Assembly (NCBI RefSeq): GCF_026191355.1
Contig: NZ_JAPHOQ010000017.1
Location: 1-64,000, forward strand
Origin: Legionella sheltonii
Lineage (GTDB): Bacteria; Pseudomonadota; Gammaproteobacteria; Legionellales; Legionellaceae
Direction of reading: 5' to 3'
DNA length: 64,000 nt
Position 1 is the stretch's first letter; every line of letters begins with the position of its first letter. A program made the translations under genes and the position numbers. Below the pieces are notes generated by a model that had not been told where the DNA came from, searched no databases, and saw only the letters and a list, made by a program, of their open reading frames with translations. Positions 52,601 through 61,483 of the stretch are shown in pieces.

Positions 52601-55476
52601 CAATTATTAACACCGTTAAATCGGGAATGAATACAGTGAAACCCTTGATGAGCCGTGAAGAGGCTCAAAAGCAATTAATGACCGCTCCACTTACCAAAGG
52701 GCAAAAAGAGGCTTGCGAATTAATTACGACTACATCCGATCAATTTATTATCATCCAAGGTTATGCTGGAACTGGAAAAACTACAATGACTCGAACAGCT
52801 ATTGATTGTATGAATCAAGCACAATCTATGGCCTCAGAAGGCATTGATTTAGTCGCAGTAGCTCCTACTCATCAGGCAGTGAGGGAAATGAGGGCATTAG
52901 GAATCCAAGGGCAAACCTTAAAAAGCTTTCTGATGGAACAAGAACAAGAAGCAACCTTAACGCATAAGTCTTTAGTATTGCTTGATGAGTCTTCCATGGT
53001 ATCCAATCGTGATTTTTCCAATCTCGTACAAAAAGTGAAAGATTCAGGGGCGCGTTGTGTGCTCATGGGTGATATAAGCCAACATCAAAGTATTGAAAGT
53101 GGAAAGCCAAGCAAAATATTAATGCAGGAAGGAAGTATCCAAGTGGCGTGGATGGACGCTTTGGTGAGACAGCAAGTCGAAGGATATAAAAGTGCCATTG
53201 AAACACTGATTGGAGGTGAAGAAGATAAGGCATTGGCTCAATTGAGCGCATTGCCTTTGAATCTGATTGAAAGACACCATGCCAATAGTCCTTATCATGA
53301 ACTAAACTCTTCAGTTATTGAATCAAGCACTATAAAGCAATCCCAATCACTGCATGAAGATACCTTAAAAGCGAGCCTTGGGGAAAAATTAAACCCACAA
53401 AGCCCAATTGGGCTGGCTGTAGGTGATTATTTATCACGCACGCCCGAATGTCGCGATAAGACCATTGTCATTATTCATGAGAATAAAAACCGAGAAATTG
53501 CCAATAACCTCATCCGAGATGCTTTAATTGAAGAGTCTACCTTGGGCTCTGAAAATAGGGTATTTCCTCGTTTATTAAGCACCAACTACACCACCGAAGA
53601 GCTTTATTACTGTGAAACCTATCGTGATTGTTTAGAAAAAGGGGAGCATTTTTTGAAAAAAGGGGAGCAGTATTTCAAAGTGGTTTCAATAGATGAGTCG
53701 GCAAAGGTCGTTATTTTGAACGATACAAAAGGAAATAAAGTCCTCTTTATTCCTGAAAAAGAAAACAAAGATTGGAAGATTGAGTTGTTTCAATCATCGC
53801 CAGGCCAAATTTCTATTGGAGAGAAAATTCATTTTAAGAAATCCAACAAATCTCTAGGCCGTTTTGCTAATGAACGGGTACAAGTAACGAATATACAGCA
53901 AGAATCAGTTACAGTGAAAGATGGCCAGGGTGTTGAACATGTGCTGCACAAGCAGGAGATGAACGATGCTCATTGGGATTACAGTTATACTGCTACGAGT
54001 TATTCTATCCAAGGTGCATCATCCCCTTTTGTTATTGGTGTAGCAGAAACAGGGAATGCCAAGGTCAATCATCTGCGTTCGTTTTATATTATGGTAACAC
54101 GTGGCTCATTACATGCCATGATTTATACCGATAACTATCAAAAATTGAAAAAACAATTGCGTACTAATCCCGAAAAAACCTCAGCCTTAGAAGTACTAAA
54201 TCGATTGGGTTCTAAAATCAAAAGCAGCCAAAATACTACTTTGTCTAAGACGCCAAAGCCAGAACGTGATAAATCCCCAGTAAAGGAGCACGCTACTCAA
54301 TATGATGCCAATACATTATCACAAAATTTATCACAGCATGCAGAGCTTGTTATTGAATCGCTTCTTGGTCAGCCTAATCGTGCTTTATCTTCAAAAAAGG
54401 AGTATCGATACGGTACGAATGGGAGTTTGACCTTTTGTTTGAGCGGTGAAAAAAGGGGAACTTGGTTTAATTTTGAAACCATGGAAAAAGGAAATTTGCT
54501 GCATTTAATTCAAAAAACATTAAATCTAAATTTTAAAGAAAGCCTCGCCTATGCGGCAAAATTGACGGGTGATGATTTAAGGCAAGAAATTAAATTAGTG
54601 CCACAAAATCCTAAGCCAAATAAAGAAAAGCCGTCAGATGGCTCTAAAACCCAAGACTATGGAAGGCAATTAGCGCAAGAATCAAAACCTATAACCGGAA
54701 CACTTGCTGAAAAATACCTGAAAGAAATTAGAAAAATTCATAATATTTCTGGTGAGAATATCCGTTATCATCCTAAAGTCTATACCAAGAGCACAGAGGC
54801 AGTAAAATACAGACCGGCATTATTAAATATTGCACGAAATAAAGACAGTAATGTAGTTGCAGTTGAAGCGGTTTACCTGGATCCAAAAACAGGGAATAAA
54901 GCGGCTATTAACATGAAATCAAAGAAAACCTATGGGGCAAAAATAGGTGCTGGAGTCATTTTAAATGAAGGTAAGGAAAAAGAGTGTGTCACCTATCTTG
55001 TAGAAGGGGTTGAAACGGGTTTGAGTGTTCGTGATGCAGTCCAAACAGAGCGTGTTATCGCCACCCTTGGAAAGGCAAATTTTCTAAATATTGATACGGC
55101 TCTTCTTACAAATAGAGTCGTTCTTTGTCTTGATAATGATCTCAAACCCATTAAAGACGATAAAGTAATTATTCAAGCCATTGAACGATTAACTCAGCAT
55201 GGAAAAATAGTTGAAATTGCTATCCCAACACGTGACAAAGACTTCAATGATGTGAATAAAAAAAGTGGCATACAAGGTGTTATTGAATCATTAAATAAAG
55301 CAATAAGTATCGATAAAATTATGGGAATCACTAACAAAATTGATATGAATAAAGATCAAATTAAAAATTGCCTTGAATCGATTTCACGACAATTGAAGAT
55401 AGAACTTCCTGAGCATAAAAACCAATCTGTTGAAAAAATTAAAACGCTTCAGCGAGAAGAAATGGAACTCTATTAA
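49654..55476 (+). CDS. traI: Relaxase-helicase TraI with C-terminal Toprim domain
   Basis: A 1940-residue MOBF protein. Relaxase domain (about 1-310): tyrosine pairs at 15-16 and 22-23 (SYYFNQENYYF), the metal-binding histidines in HDTSREQDPQLHVHA, and GYDLTFSAPKSVS. A degenerate helicase-like domain (about 400-640). An active RecD-like helicase (about 990-1510) with Walker A GYAGTGKTT (about 1037) and LLDESSMVSN. Helicase motif end YSIQGASSPF near 1450. After about 1550 it leaves the F pattern. Residues about 1560-1650 look primase-related (TWFNFETMEKGNLLHLI) and about 1760-1900 form a Toprim domain (VEGVETG, LCLDNDL). It nicks at oriT, unwinds the strand, and may prime it in the recipient. 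Confidence 0.92.
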   Translation: MMLSLQVKPIRNPSYYFNQENYYFRSQLTTEWVGESAAKQNLVGEVDEHTLKAVVGGILPSGDVIGVNVHSGEINHRGGYDLTFSAPKSVSYLGLVCEHQEFIDLHLNAVKTALKLIEKEAASARKSGKEGREYEKTGNLCFATILHDTSREQDPQLHVHALLMNATQRLDGKWRALASSINRNHGTMEWIMDNQILLGLVYRSELALGLNQMGLEIEHTGDAHGLFEIKHFDQHLLQRMSKRRTQIEEHVQEMHSDSLKAYDRATLHSRKAKEVVDPEELRQRWTKESNTLGINPSTYLNRLKEQTKEFNPSKKNQTNNMELSQAFKEAIAHLEDKKLKFTYHDLLQSSLYFSLGEQGLESLMAQIDHEIKTQNLIALDTEHRSFTTQTLIHKERELINKLSRFTPQTKSILRNHDKINELTGNQSIRHVVTQALSSKAGIILMRQQSAASRELLSTLIDYAEDSKKIRILSPTRLTALRMNQELTKSPSTLWQWVLSIGKEDLCETVSGFNYRHESEHKLPFFKSKKERELLIVDDVQRVSADEMSTLLTIADRRQAKVVLLEKSNALSGFKSDIADLLNKAQVKTFTVEDKPSVTTHINLIEAKTSEARLLKTAKMVCDLPLNQRQSTRVLTISKLEAKEVTEMIRAQLKERGELSSHEKVIHTLTRLSLTDSEKKLAKSYEQGWVLLQNSRTGSKKLTVLGIHEKENQLVVRDHHGIKSTISAQSISKSAQIYEQTPLSVGIGDKLIATGTLGFEGVKIGTQYEVSAFTRHGIKIKNGKNTIHLITDSEKNFPLDYDYAKTIYAEDFKPVAQTIMTLPAYALKKNTMSLLSESTKKELTIITDDVDKANRYALKTTAQTSALSLTLEAAQMNHGISLIDHATTTELLTTLEKALMHLSSDKPLKSESEKALNFAIAHLSEREAAFSRADLLKVAIHKALGKSGFGELNDTLDNLIASGTLISGKERLLTTKEAVLFEESIINTVKSGMNTVKPLMSREEAQKQLMTAPLTKGQKEACELITTTSDQFIIIQGYAGTGKTTMTRTAIDCMNQAQSMASEGIDLVAVAPTHQAVREMRALGIQGQTLKSFLMEQEQEATLTHKSLVLLDESSMVSNRDFSNLVQKVKDSGARCVLMGDISQHQSIESGKPSKILMQEGSIQVAWMDALVRQQVEGYKSAIETLIGGEEDKALAQLSALPLNLIERHHANSPYHELNSSVIESSTIKQSQSLHEDTLKASLGEKLNPQSPIGLAVGDYLSRTPECRDKTIVIIHENKNREIANNLIRDALIEESTLGSENRVFPRLLSTNYTTEELYYCETYRDCLEKGEHFLKKGEQYFKVVSIDESAKVVILNDTKGNKVLFIPEKENKDWKIELFQSSPGQISIGEKIHFKKSNKSLGRFANERVQVTNIQQESVTVKDGQGVEHVLHKQEMNDAHWDYSYTATSYSIQGASSPFVIGVAETGNAKVNHLRSFYIMVTRGSLHAMIYTDNYQKLKKQLRTNPEKTSALEVLNRLGSKIKSSQNTTLSKTPKPERDKSPVKEHATQYDANTLSQNLSQHAELVIESLLGQPNRALSSKKEYRYGTNGSLTFCLSGEKRGTWFNFETMEKGNLLHLIQKTLNLNFKESLAYAAKLTGDDLRQEIKLVPQNPKPNKEKPSDGSKTQDYGRQLAQESKPITGTLAEKYLKEIRKIHNISGENIRYHPKVYTKSTEAVKYRPALLNIARNKDSNVVAVEAVYLDPKTGNKAAINMKSKKTYGAKIGAGVILNEGKEKECVTYLVEGVETGLSVRDAVQTERVIATLGKANFLNIDTALLTNRVVLCLDNDLKPIKDDKVIIQAIERLTQHGKIVEIAIPTRDKDFNDVNKKSGIQGVIESLNKAISIDKIMGITNKIDMNKDQIKNCLESISRQLKIELPEHKNQSVEKIKTLQREEMELY

Positions 55477-55626
55477 TTGGGTGAATTAAGTTTAAAATAG
55501 ATGCTCTTTTACTTATTTTCTTATTGACAGAGTGGCTCATTTTTCTTTTTGAACCTAAGGGTTAAAGTGCCAAATAAAAGTTAATTTTCCCGAAATTTAA
55601 TCAGAAATTAGACTGACCTATAAAGC

Positions 55627-55995
55627 TTAATTATTGATAAATCCCTCAATGAAATTATCTACTTTCTTTTTAATTGTTGCGATATGCTCCTCTGCATTTT
55701 CCATTCCTTCGGGAAGTTTATTTTTATCATAGACACAACGAAATATATCAGCGCTTATTGCCAATAATCTTAAAAGATGAGTCGTGTGTTGACGATTTAA
55801 TTCCTCTTCTTTTTCTAAGCGCCTTTTTTCTTCCTCACCAAGCCCAGGATTTTCTTTATTATGAAGATAAACTTTAATTCCTAATTCAATCATTTCCTTC
55901 ATGGTTTGAGACGATGAGTCATGCCTTTCATCCCTTTTAATTGTTTCAAGTTGATCAATTATTTTTTGATTAAGATAACAATAAGCCTTGGGCAT
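55627..55995 (-). CDS. TraM-like relaxosome protein
   Basis: A 122-residue protein with the TraM layout: a ribbon-helix-helix-like front (AYCYLNQKIIDQLETIKRDE), MIELGIKVYLHNKE in place of the TraM LLELGLRVYE block, and a helical C-terminal part ending KKKVDNFIEGFI. F TraM binds oriT and the TraD tail. Convergent with traI and next to a candidate oriT, as expected. Similarity is low, so this rests on layout, motif and place. Cytoplasmic, DNA-binding. Confidence 0.65.
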   Translation of the reverse strand: MPKAYCYLNQKIIDQLETIKRDERHDSSSQTMKEMIELGIKVYLHNKENPGLGEEEKRRLEKEEELNRQHTTHLLRLLAISADIFRCVYDKNKLPEGMENAEEHIATIKKKVDNFIEGFINN

Positions 55996-56467
55996 AAAAT
56001 CCTCTTTGTAAATAGATTACGGACTTTGAGTACATGGATTTAAATCATTTTAGAAGGCATTGTATCATTACTATTTAGGTGTTTAATAGGTGTGTGTTGT
56101 GAATTTTACGGTGTTAATAGAAAAATAAACAGGTGTGCATTAGGTGTTGATTTATTATAACTTATTGATTAATATTAAAGAGTGGATGCACACCTATTGA
56201 AAATTGAGATTGAAGTAAAATTAAAAATGATTTTTATCACTTAACTTACTGATTATTATGAAAATTTTTATAAGTCATGCTAATGGCGAGGGGTGTGTTT
56301 GTTTTAAGTGTTATTTTAGGTTCTTGTGGTTTGCATTCGGTGGGTGTTTTTATTTTTAATTTTGGATCATTTGATCATGATAGCGCGGAATAAATTGCGA
56401 GTATGTGATTTTATTTTTTATAATTAAATTATGCGAGATACAATCAAAAATAAGGATATTTTTAAAT
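55996..56467. other. Candidate oriT region
   Basis: About 470 bases without a gene. GCGAGGGGTGTGTTTG (56286-56301) resembles the F nic region (GCG, then GGGGTGT then G), predicting a nick between 56296 and 56297. AGGTGTGCAT near 56131 pairs perfectly with ATGCACACCT near 56187. Several AGGTGT and TAGGTGTT direct repeats lie between 56070 and 56150 and could bind TraM. The TraM-like gene adjoins on the left. Confidence 0.6.
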
Positions 56468-56564
56468 ATGAAACTGATTAAATTGATTTTAAAAAAAATT
56501 GCCAAGATCATTCATTTTCGCCCATATTCTGAGTGGACTGAAGAAGAAAAAATAGAATATGCTA

Positions 56565-57714
56565 AGCGTACCGCATTAAGTATCTAGCGCAAATCAAGAT
56601 AAGCCTCATAATTGAAATTAATTTTGGAAATAGTTCTTCCCTCATGATAGTGCCAGATCAATTTTCTCACTTGCTGAATAAGATCTTCCATTTTAGCGAA
56701 TGATTTACAACCGTAAACTTTATGCTTCAACCAATGCCAAAAACGCTCTATTGGATTGTACTCAGGTGAATACGGTGGTAAAAAATGCAAGTCTACCCAC
56801 TCATGCTTTTTGACAAATTTCTGTACTTTTTTACTTTTGTGTATCGTTCCATTATCCAAAATGATCGCAAGCTTTTTATTGGGATTTGCTTTATGAAGCT
56901 GATGCAGAAACATAATAAATTGCTGGCTGTTTCCTGAATCGGCTTGTTTCCAGTAAAATCGGCTCGTTCTTAAATTTAAAGCACCAAAAAGTGTTTTGCT
57001 CAGTCTATTTTTAACCGTATTTACTGTTTTTTTTCACCTGTTTTGAACCATCCACGGCTAACATATGGTTGATTAGAAAAATGGGATTCATCAGCAAATA
57101 AAACTTCCATCTCATTTGGAGTGTTTTGTTTTATCGCTGTCACAATCTCTGCAACTTTTGATTTCTTCTCCGTCGGTGAGGGAGCATTTTCAGGCATTGT
57201 TTTTGAAAAACGTTTATACACATAGCCATGTTTATTCAGGGCCTTCGCAAATGTTTTTTCACAGGCCCTAATGCCTTGCTTATCAAACCAATCACGTAGC
57301 AAATTAATTTGCCAACCGCTTTCCTGATAACCATAATCCTGTGGAGAGCGTTCTAACAATTCTTTAAGCCTGGATTCTATTGCCGGTGCTTTTTGCGCGG
57401 GACGACCAGATGCTTTTTTTGTCTTAAGACCCTCAATTCCCTTTTCAACATACCGGTTTAGCCATAACCGTATCGTGATAATATTTCTATTTAATTGTTT
57501 CGCTATTTCGGGCGGGGATTTTCCTTGGTCTGATAACAATACATAGTAGGCACGTTCACCAATGTTTGTATTTCTACCCAAGCGAAGTCTTGTTAATTCC
57601 GAGCGCTCTGCCTCTTTTAAAGATATCCTTATCATTTTTAATCAAATCATTTATTGTGGGATGACAGAATAAACAATATCACCAATTTGCGCTAGATACT
57701 TAATGCGGTCCGCT
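56565..57714 (-). mobile_element. IS630-family element, 1150 bp
   Basis: Terminal repeats of 30 bp with one mismatch (AGCGTACCGCATTAAGTATC... at the left; G for T at position 5 on the right). TA on both sides is the IS630 target duplication (56563-56564 and 57715-57716). It holds a two-frame transposase gene. Confidence 0.92.
56584..57635 (-). CDS. IS630-type transposase made by -1 frameshift
   Basis: The first frame (57021-57635, 204 codons) has a helix-turn-helix (PPEIAKQLNRNIITIRLWLN), a linker and the first Asp in VLFADESHFS. After the run of eight A at about 57027-57034 a -1 shift continues as TVNTVKNRLSKTLFGALNLR and on into the second frame (open to 56584), with LDNGTIHKSK (second Asp) and YNPIERFWHWLK (Glu). 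All three catalytic residues are thus recovered. Frameshifting on an A run is a known way to make IS630-type transposases. Confidence 0.85.
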
Positions 57715-58047
57715 TAAAAGGCAACGTACTTTTAATTCCTCTCATCAATCAAATGAACCAAGAATAAATCCGGCTACTGGGCTTCCAATGATTGGTTGTC
57801 TTGACGTTAACGGAAATTCTTTTGGAACTAATCACAGCCATGACCATTTCAGAAGAAACAATGACGACTCTTATCGTCCCTTTTCTTCTACAAGTTACAG
57901 CAGTAGTTACGATCCATTTACTAATCGCTATTAATAAAGTTCAATAATGCGAATCAAAATAAATTTAAGGGAAACTATGGCTTTAAATTAGCGCAAAAAA
58001 AGTTAATGAAAAAGAAAGAATTAAATATAGAGCGTTCGCCTTATAGT

Positions 58048-58272
58048 TTATTTATTATATAAATTTGCCAAATTCCAGGCGCGTAGCCATGCTCTCAATA
58101 TAGCCGTTGTGCAGGCCTCACCGTTTGGAGTTTCAGCACAAAAACGGCCTTTAATTATGGCCATCAATTTGTCATCGCGACATGGTGTAGGAGGAATTCC
58201 TTTTTTAAAAGCATTTGCACCCAATACAGAAGCTGTAACGATTTGTTGTTCGAGTTTGTTCATTTTAAACAT
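58048..58272 (-). CDS. Small hypothetical protein
   Basis: A 74-residue protein with a helical front (KLEQQIVTASVLGANAFKKG), a CRDDKLMAIIKGR block and a helical end (TTAILRAWLRAWNLANLY). The form is compact and the residues look real, but no family is recognised. It reads in the same direction as the DUF932 gene and starts 93 bases after that gene's stop, so the two may share an operon. Confidence 0.6.
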   Translation of the reverse strand: MFKMNKLEQQIVTASVLGANAFKKGIPPTPCRDDKLMAIIKGRFCAETPNGEACTTAILRAWLRAWNLANLYNK

Positions 58273-58364
58273 CCTGTTAACTTGTTGTCAGTAGAGCAAT
58301 TTTGAATAATCACTTAAATTGCACCGCCTCATGCAGGTGGTGCAATACCATACCTATTTAATTA

Positions 58365-59180
58365 TTACTGCACACCTTTTAATTCCATCATTTTTTCAGC
58401 AAGTGTCCATAGGGCTTTATTTAATTTGATGCTCTGATCAATTCCTGACACCTTGCGAGTACGAAAGCGCTTGGGATAACCATGCGAATCCTTTGAGTAC
58501 CCACTTACTCCACCTTTGACAACATTTTCTTGAACAATATTAAACACTGTAAATAAATCATTTGCGTTTGCCTCTTCTCTTCTACGTGGAGCAAGCAATT
58601 TTGATGGCGCAATATCACGTCCGATCTCACTGTCCTCAAATCGCAATGTATGTGCTGCTTGTGCAAATAATTGCTTTTCTTGCTGATCCAGCCTGACCGA
58701 AGCCATTTTATGTGATGATTCAATCATTAACTGTGAGTCTTCGATAATTTTATAAGTACCCTCAATAATATTTCCAACAATATCACCCTGGTGGCGCACT
58801 CTCATTTCATCATAAGAATGACCAGCTACGAGACCATTGCTGCAAACAAGACGAAATACACCTGCATTTAAACGATAGGAAGACAGGCCATCGTGAGAAT
58901 TCACAAGTACAAGCTCAGGAAATAATTGAGTAAAAGATGGCTTTGTATCACGGTGACGAAAACGGATCATGTGCTTCGTAAATGCTTTTTTAGTTTCTAT
59001 TCGAGAATTGCTTTGATGAGCCCATGTTGGATAAAACCCTTCTTGCATTAACCCTTCAATGACATTGATTGTTGAAATATGTTGATATTTATCGCTGGTG
59101 TGCTCTGCACTTTCTTGAGTAAAGATTGATGGTGCTTTACGTCTTAACATATCAATAGTTAAGTAATGGGTATGTAACAT
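58365..59180 (-). CDS. DUF932-family plasmid protein
   Basis: The start at 59180 is chosen for the AAGGAT site upstream, giving 271 residues. Family blocks: GFYPTWAHQSNSR (about 48-60), HMIRFRHRD, FPELVLVNSHDGLSSYRLNAG and FRLVCSNGLVAG (about 90-125), and LRFEDSEIGRDIAPSKLLAPRR near 185. DUF932 proteins are common on plasmids and phages; their job is unsettled. It is divergent from a 100-residue gene across mirrored 19-bp sequences. Confidence 0.85.
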   Translation of the reverse strand: MLHTHYLTIDMLRRKAPSIFTQESAEHTSDKYQHISTINVIEGLMQEGFYPTWAHQSNSRIETKKAFTKHMIRFRHRDTKPSFTQLFPELVLVNSHDGLSSYRLNAGVFRLVCSNGLVAGHSYDEMRVRHQGDIVGNIIEGTYKIIEDSQLMIESSHKMASVRLDQQEKQLFAQAAHTLRFEDSEIGRDIAPSKLLAPRRREEANANDLFTVFNIVQENVVKGGVSGYSKDSHGYPKRFRTRKVSGIDQSIKLNKALWTLAEKMMELKGVQ

Positions 59181-59189
59181 TTTTGTTAT

Positions 59190-59359
59190 CCTTATTTGTG
59201 GTTTAACCATGTGTCCCGATTGGACATTTTTAGAATAGCAAAATCAGAAGTCGAAGTCAACAAATAAACGCAACAAAAAATTGTTGATATCTTAAGGTAT
59301 CCTACATTATAATAAAATGTCCACTTGATTTGGGACTCAAGGTTAAACCACAAATAAGG
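59190..59359. promoter_or_regulatory. Mirror-image promoter region between DUF932 gene and 59373 gene
   Basis: CCTTATTTGTGGTTTAACC (59190-59208) and its exact complement (59341-59359) lie at matching distances before the two divergent genes and include both ribosome-binding sites (AAGGA). TGTCCCGAT and GATTTGGGAC follow inward as a weaker match. Both leaders are therefore nearly the same RNA, suggesting shared translational or transcriptional control. Confidence 0.75.
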
Positions 59360-59372
59360 AAAAAATAAAACA

Positions 59373-59675
59373 ATGACTATTAAGCTCAGTATTAGCCACT
59401 ATGACAATCAAAACCGTTGGCTATACGGTGAAACTGATAATGGCAACAAGTATGTGTTGATTGATGAATGGCATGAAGAGAAAAGGACTTATTATCCAGT
59501 GCCTTATACTTGCACTCATAACGGCTTACCCTATATACCGCTTTATGATGAGAACTATGAAATTAAGTGTGGATTTAACCATACATGGGATAAATCTATT
59601 GTCGAACGTTTTTCAAGTGCATATGCAGTATATACTGCAATTCTTGAATATTTACAAAATAAGTCTGGCAAATAA
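59373..59675 (+). CDS. Hypothetical protein, 100 residues
   Basis: Starts at ATG 59373 behind AAGGAAAAAATAAAAC. The sequence is rich in Tyr, Asn and His with beta-like blocks (RWLYGETDNGNKYVLIDEWH) and a short helical end. It may bind metal or nucleic acid, but there is no clear motif. Divergent from DUF932 with a shared leader sequence, so the two genes probably work under one control. No family recognised. Confidence 0.55.
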   Translation: MTIKLSISHYDNQNRWLYGETDNGNKYVLIDEWHEEKRTYYPVPYTCTHNGLPYIPLYDENYEIKCGFNHTWDKSIVERFSSAYAVYTAILEYLQNKSGK

Positions 59676-59739
59676 CTGGATATATAAATAAATCAGAATT
59701 GGCTAATAAATCCTGTTAAGTATTTTATCTACCGTTTTA

Positions 59740-60567
59740 ATGAATGAGGCATTCATGAAAGAACAATTGCAAATTGTCTTAAGAAAAAATCGCCGATCTG
59801 GTGATTTGATCCAGATTGCACGAAAGGCAGACAAGAAAAAAATCATCCATAGCTATCAAGAAGGAATCGACCCCTTATCCGATGCCCCGCTTTTAAATAA
59901 AGCTGAGCTATTTGAATTGAAGTGGTTTGATCAAATGCTTAAATTTTTCCTTGATCAGACAGAGAGTCACGCCACTGATCTGGAGCGTTATCGTTTATTT
60001 ATGCCTGAATCACTATATCAAGCGATGTATCATCTTTGGGTAAGATGTGAGGAAAATAATATTGATTATCGCCCCATGGATTCCATAATTAAATCCATTA
60101 TTAACAAAATTAAAGCAACTGAAACTAAGCTTTACGAAAAAACGGGGGAACGGGTTAATGTATTAAAAGATATTAATTTTCGTGAACTCGTCACGGATAC
60201 TGATAAAGACGCACAAGATGCAAAAACTATATTTAGCACATTAATTGAAACCCCGAAGTTTTTTGATTTTTTTAATCAGATAGCACAATCAAAATATCGG
60301 AAATTATCAAACATTAAAGAAAATCACTTTAAAGGGTACGCGAAAGCGCATCATTTGCCGCCAAAATGGGTTTATGCCTGCGCTATTGATGTAATTGCCA
60401 AACGCATCAACCCACTATCTATTATTACAGAAGATTGTTTATTAGTGCTTTGGGTTAAACCAAGCCTTCGTGTCGGGATAAGTAAAGACACGCTGCTTGA
60501 AAAGTTAAATGAATGGGGCGTTAGTCACCATATTATTGAGAAAACCATGCAATCAGAGCTTGTTTAG
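59740..60567 (+). CDS. Hypothetical plasmid protein, 275 residues
   Basis: A mainly helical, basic protein (QLQIVLRKNRRSGDLIQIAR, then YRLFMPESLYQAMYHLWVRC and KWVYACAIDVIAKRINPLSI). The start at 59740 and ATG 59755 are both possible. No P-loop, zinc or helix-turn-helix motif is plain. It sits in the plasmid-like segment after DUF932 and is followed closely by another hypothetical gene. Function unknown. Confidence 0.6.
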   Translation: MNEAFMKEQLQIVLRKNRRSGDLIQIARKADKKKIIHSYQEGIDPLSDAPLLNKAELFELKWFDQMLKFFLDQTESHATDLERYRLFMPESLYQAMYHLWVRCEENNIDYRPMDSIIKSIINKIKATETKLYEKTGERVNVLKDINFRELVTDTDKDAQDAKTIFSTLIETPKFFDFFNQIAQSKYRKLSNIKENHFKGYAKAHHLPPKWVYACAIDVIAKRINPLSIITEDCLLVLWVKPSLRVGISKDTLLEKLNEWGVSHHIIEKTMQSELV

Positions 60568-60592
60568 TTAAGCATGTATTGCAAAAGATCGT

Positions 60593-61147
60593 GGAGTATT
60601 TGTCATTAAATCCTGGAAACCATTTCAGTACCAAGGTACATCCTACCAATTAAATCATCTTGATGAATTTAATTGGGAATTTATTCAACCCGCAATTAAA
60701 GATAAGCCGGAAAAGCGCTATGCTTTTGTTATTGCGTTTGGCCTGCATTGTTTTACTCGTGGATTAAATAGCCACACTCAGGAGACTTGGCAAGATATTG
60801 AAATGGATCTTATTTATTCAGACTCCAGAGAAAAGCGTGTTTTTTGCTTTTCTCGCTATGAATTATCATATCTCTTGCCTGAAATTGCTAAACAGGTTGA
60901 TCACCGTTCCTGCTTCCATACCGGGAAAGGGAATTTTTTTACCATCGAACTATCAAATCAACAGGAGTATGAGGTATATTTTAAGGTTTCGAAATCAGGT
61001 AAGGGATTGCTTCGTTTGTTTATAGAAAGTGCTTATGTGCGCGACAAACAGCACGCCTCTTCACGCCCACAAAAGAAAAAAATATCTTTTTTTATTATAG
61101 CTCATCACATACAGTCAAATAAGCCAATAAAAATACCACCCAAATAA
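60593..61147 (+). CDS. Conserved hypothetical protein, start unclear
   Basis: The first ATG in frame is at 60803 (114 residues), but the same frame reads sensible protein from about 60593: IKSWKPFQYQGTSYQLNHLD, then RYAFVIAFGLHCFTRG, joined without a break to the later FCFSRYELSYLLPEI, FHTGKGNFFTIEL and SAYVRDKQHASSRPQKKKI. The true product is thus about 180 residues. No ATG or good GTG/TTG precedes it; GGAG lies before an ATT codon near 60611. Either a rare start is used or the start was lost. Similar proteins occur in genomic islands; function unknown. Confidence 0.65.
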   Translation, partial: GVFVIKSWKPFQYQGTSYQLNHLDEFNWEFIQPAIKDKPEKRYAFVIAFGLHCFTRGLNSHTQETWQDIEMDLIYSDSREKRVFCFSRYELSYLLPEIAKQVDHRSCFHTGKGNFFTIELSNQQEYEVYFKVSKSGKGLLRLFIESAYVRDKQHASSRPQKKKISFFIIAHHIQSNKPIKIPPK

Positions 61148-61483
61148 AAAACCCTGTAAAACAGGGCTCTTTATAAAATAAACTAGGCTCGCTTTATAAT
61201 CGCTCTTGGGCAGATACCGACCTTATATCGGCGGAGGAGTGCATGGCTTTCACCATCCTGTTCATACACTCTGTAACATAATTATGGCAGGTTATTGTTC
61301 AAGTATCAAATTGTTTTTGGATTCACACTCTATTTTTTACTGATTTTAGGGAATTTAGGAGTTCCCCTTATTTGCAGGTCGCGTATATTATGCACTCAAG
61401 AAACTCATGCTTTGTCATTAAACTCTCGCAACAATCTGGCCGCTCCTCATAATGATTCGTCCATGCATCAATACAACGCAGGA
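61148..61483. other. Gap after the 60593 gene, with a terminator
   Basis: About 335 bases. CCCTGT-AAA-ACAGGG (61152-61166) followed by CTCTTT is a probable terminator for the upstream gene. The rest shows no gene I can support; an 82-codon plus-strand frame overlaps the RecX-like gene and is not convincing. Confidence 0.5.

Larger units (their letters stand above)
56468..57934 (+). pseudogene. Small plasmid gene split by an IS630-type element
   Basis: ATG 56468 opens a frame (MKLIKLILKKIAKIIHFRPY, then WTEEEKIEYA). The IS enters at a TA after GC. Taking out 56565-57714 and one TA restores the frame into KRQRTFNSSHQSNEPRINPA, TGLPMIGCLDVNGNSFGT and a Ser/Tyr-rich end at TAA 57934, giving 104 residues. 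PRINPATGLPM with GN.(Y/F)G recurs in small proteins of plasmids and islands. Function unknown. The exact repair shows both the gene and the insertion site. Confidence 0.85.

Noticed and set aside
61200..61290. GC-richer stretch examined as a tRNA or attachment site
   Set aside because: No cloverleaf could be drawn and no matching copy was seen elsewhere in the window.
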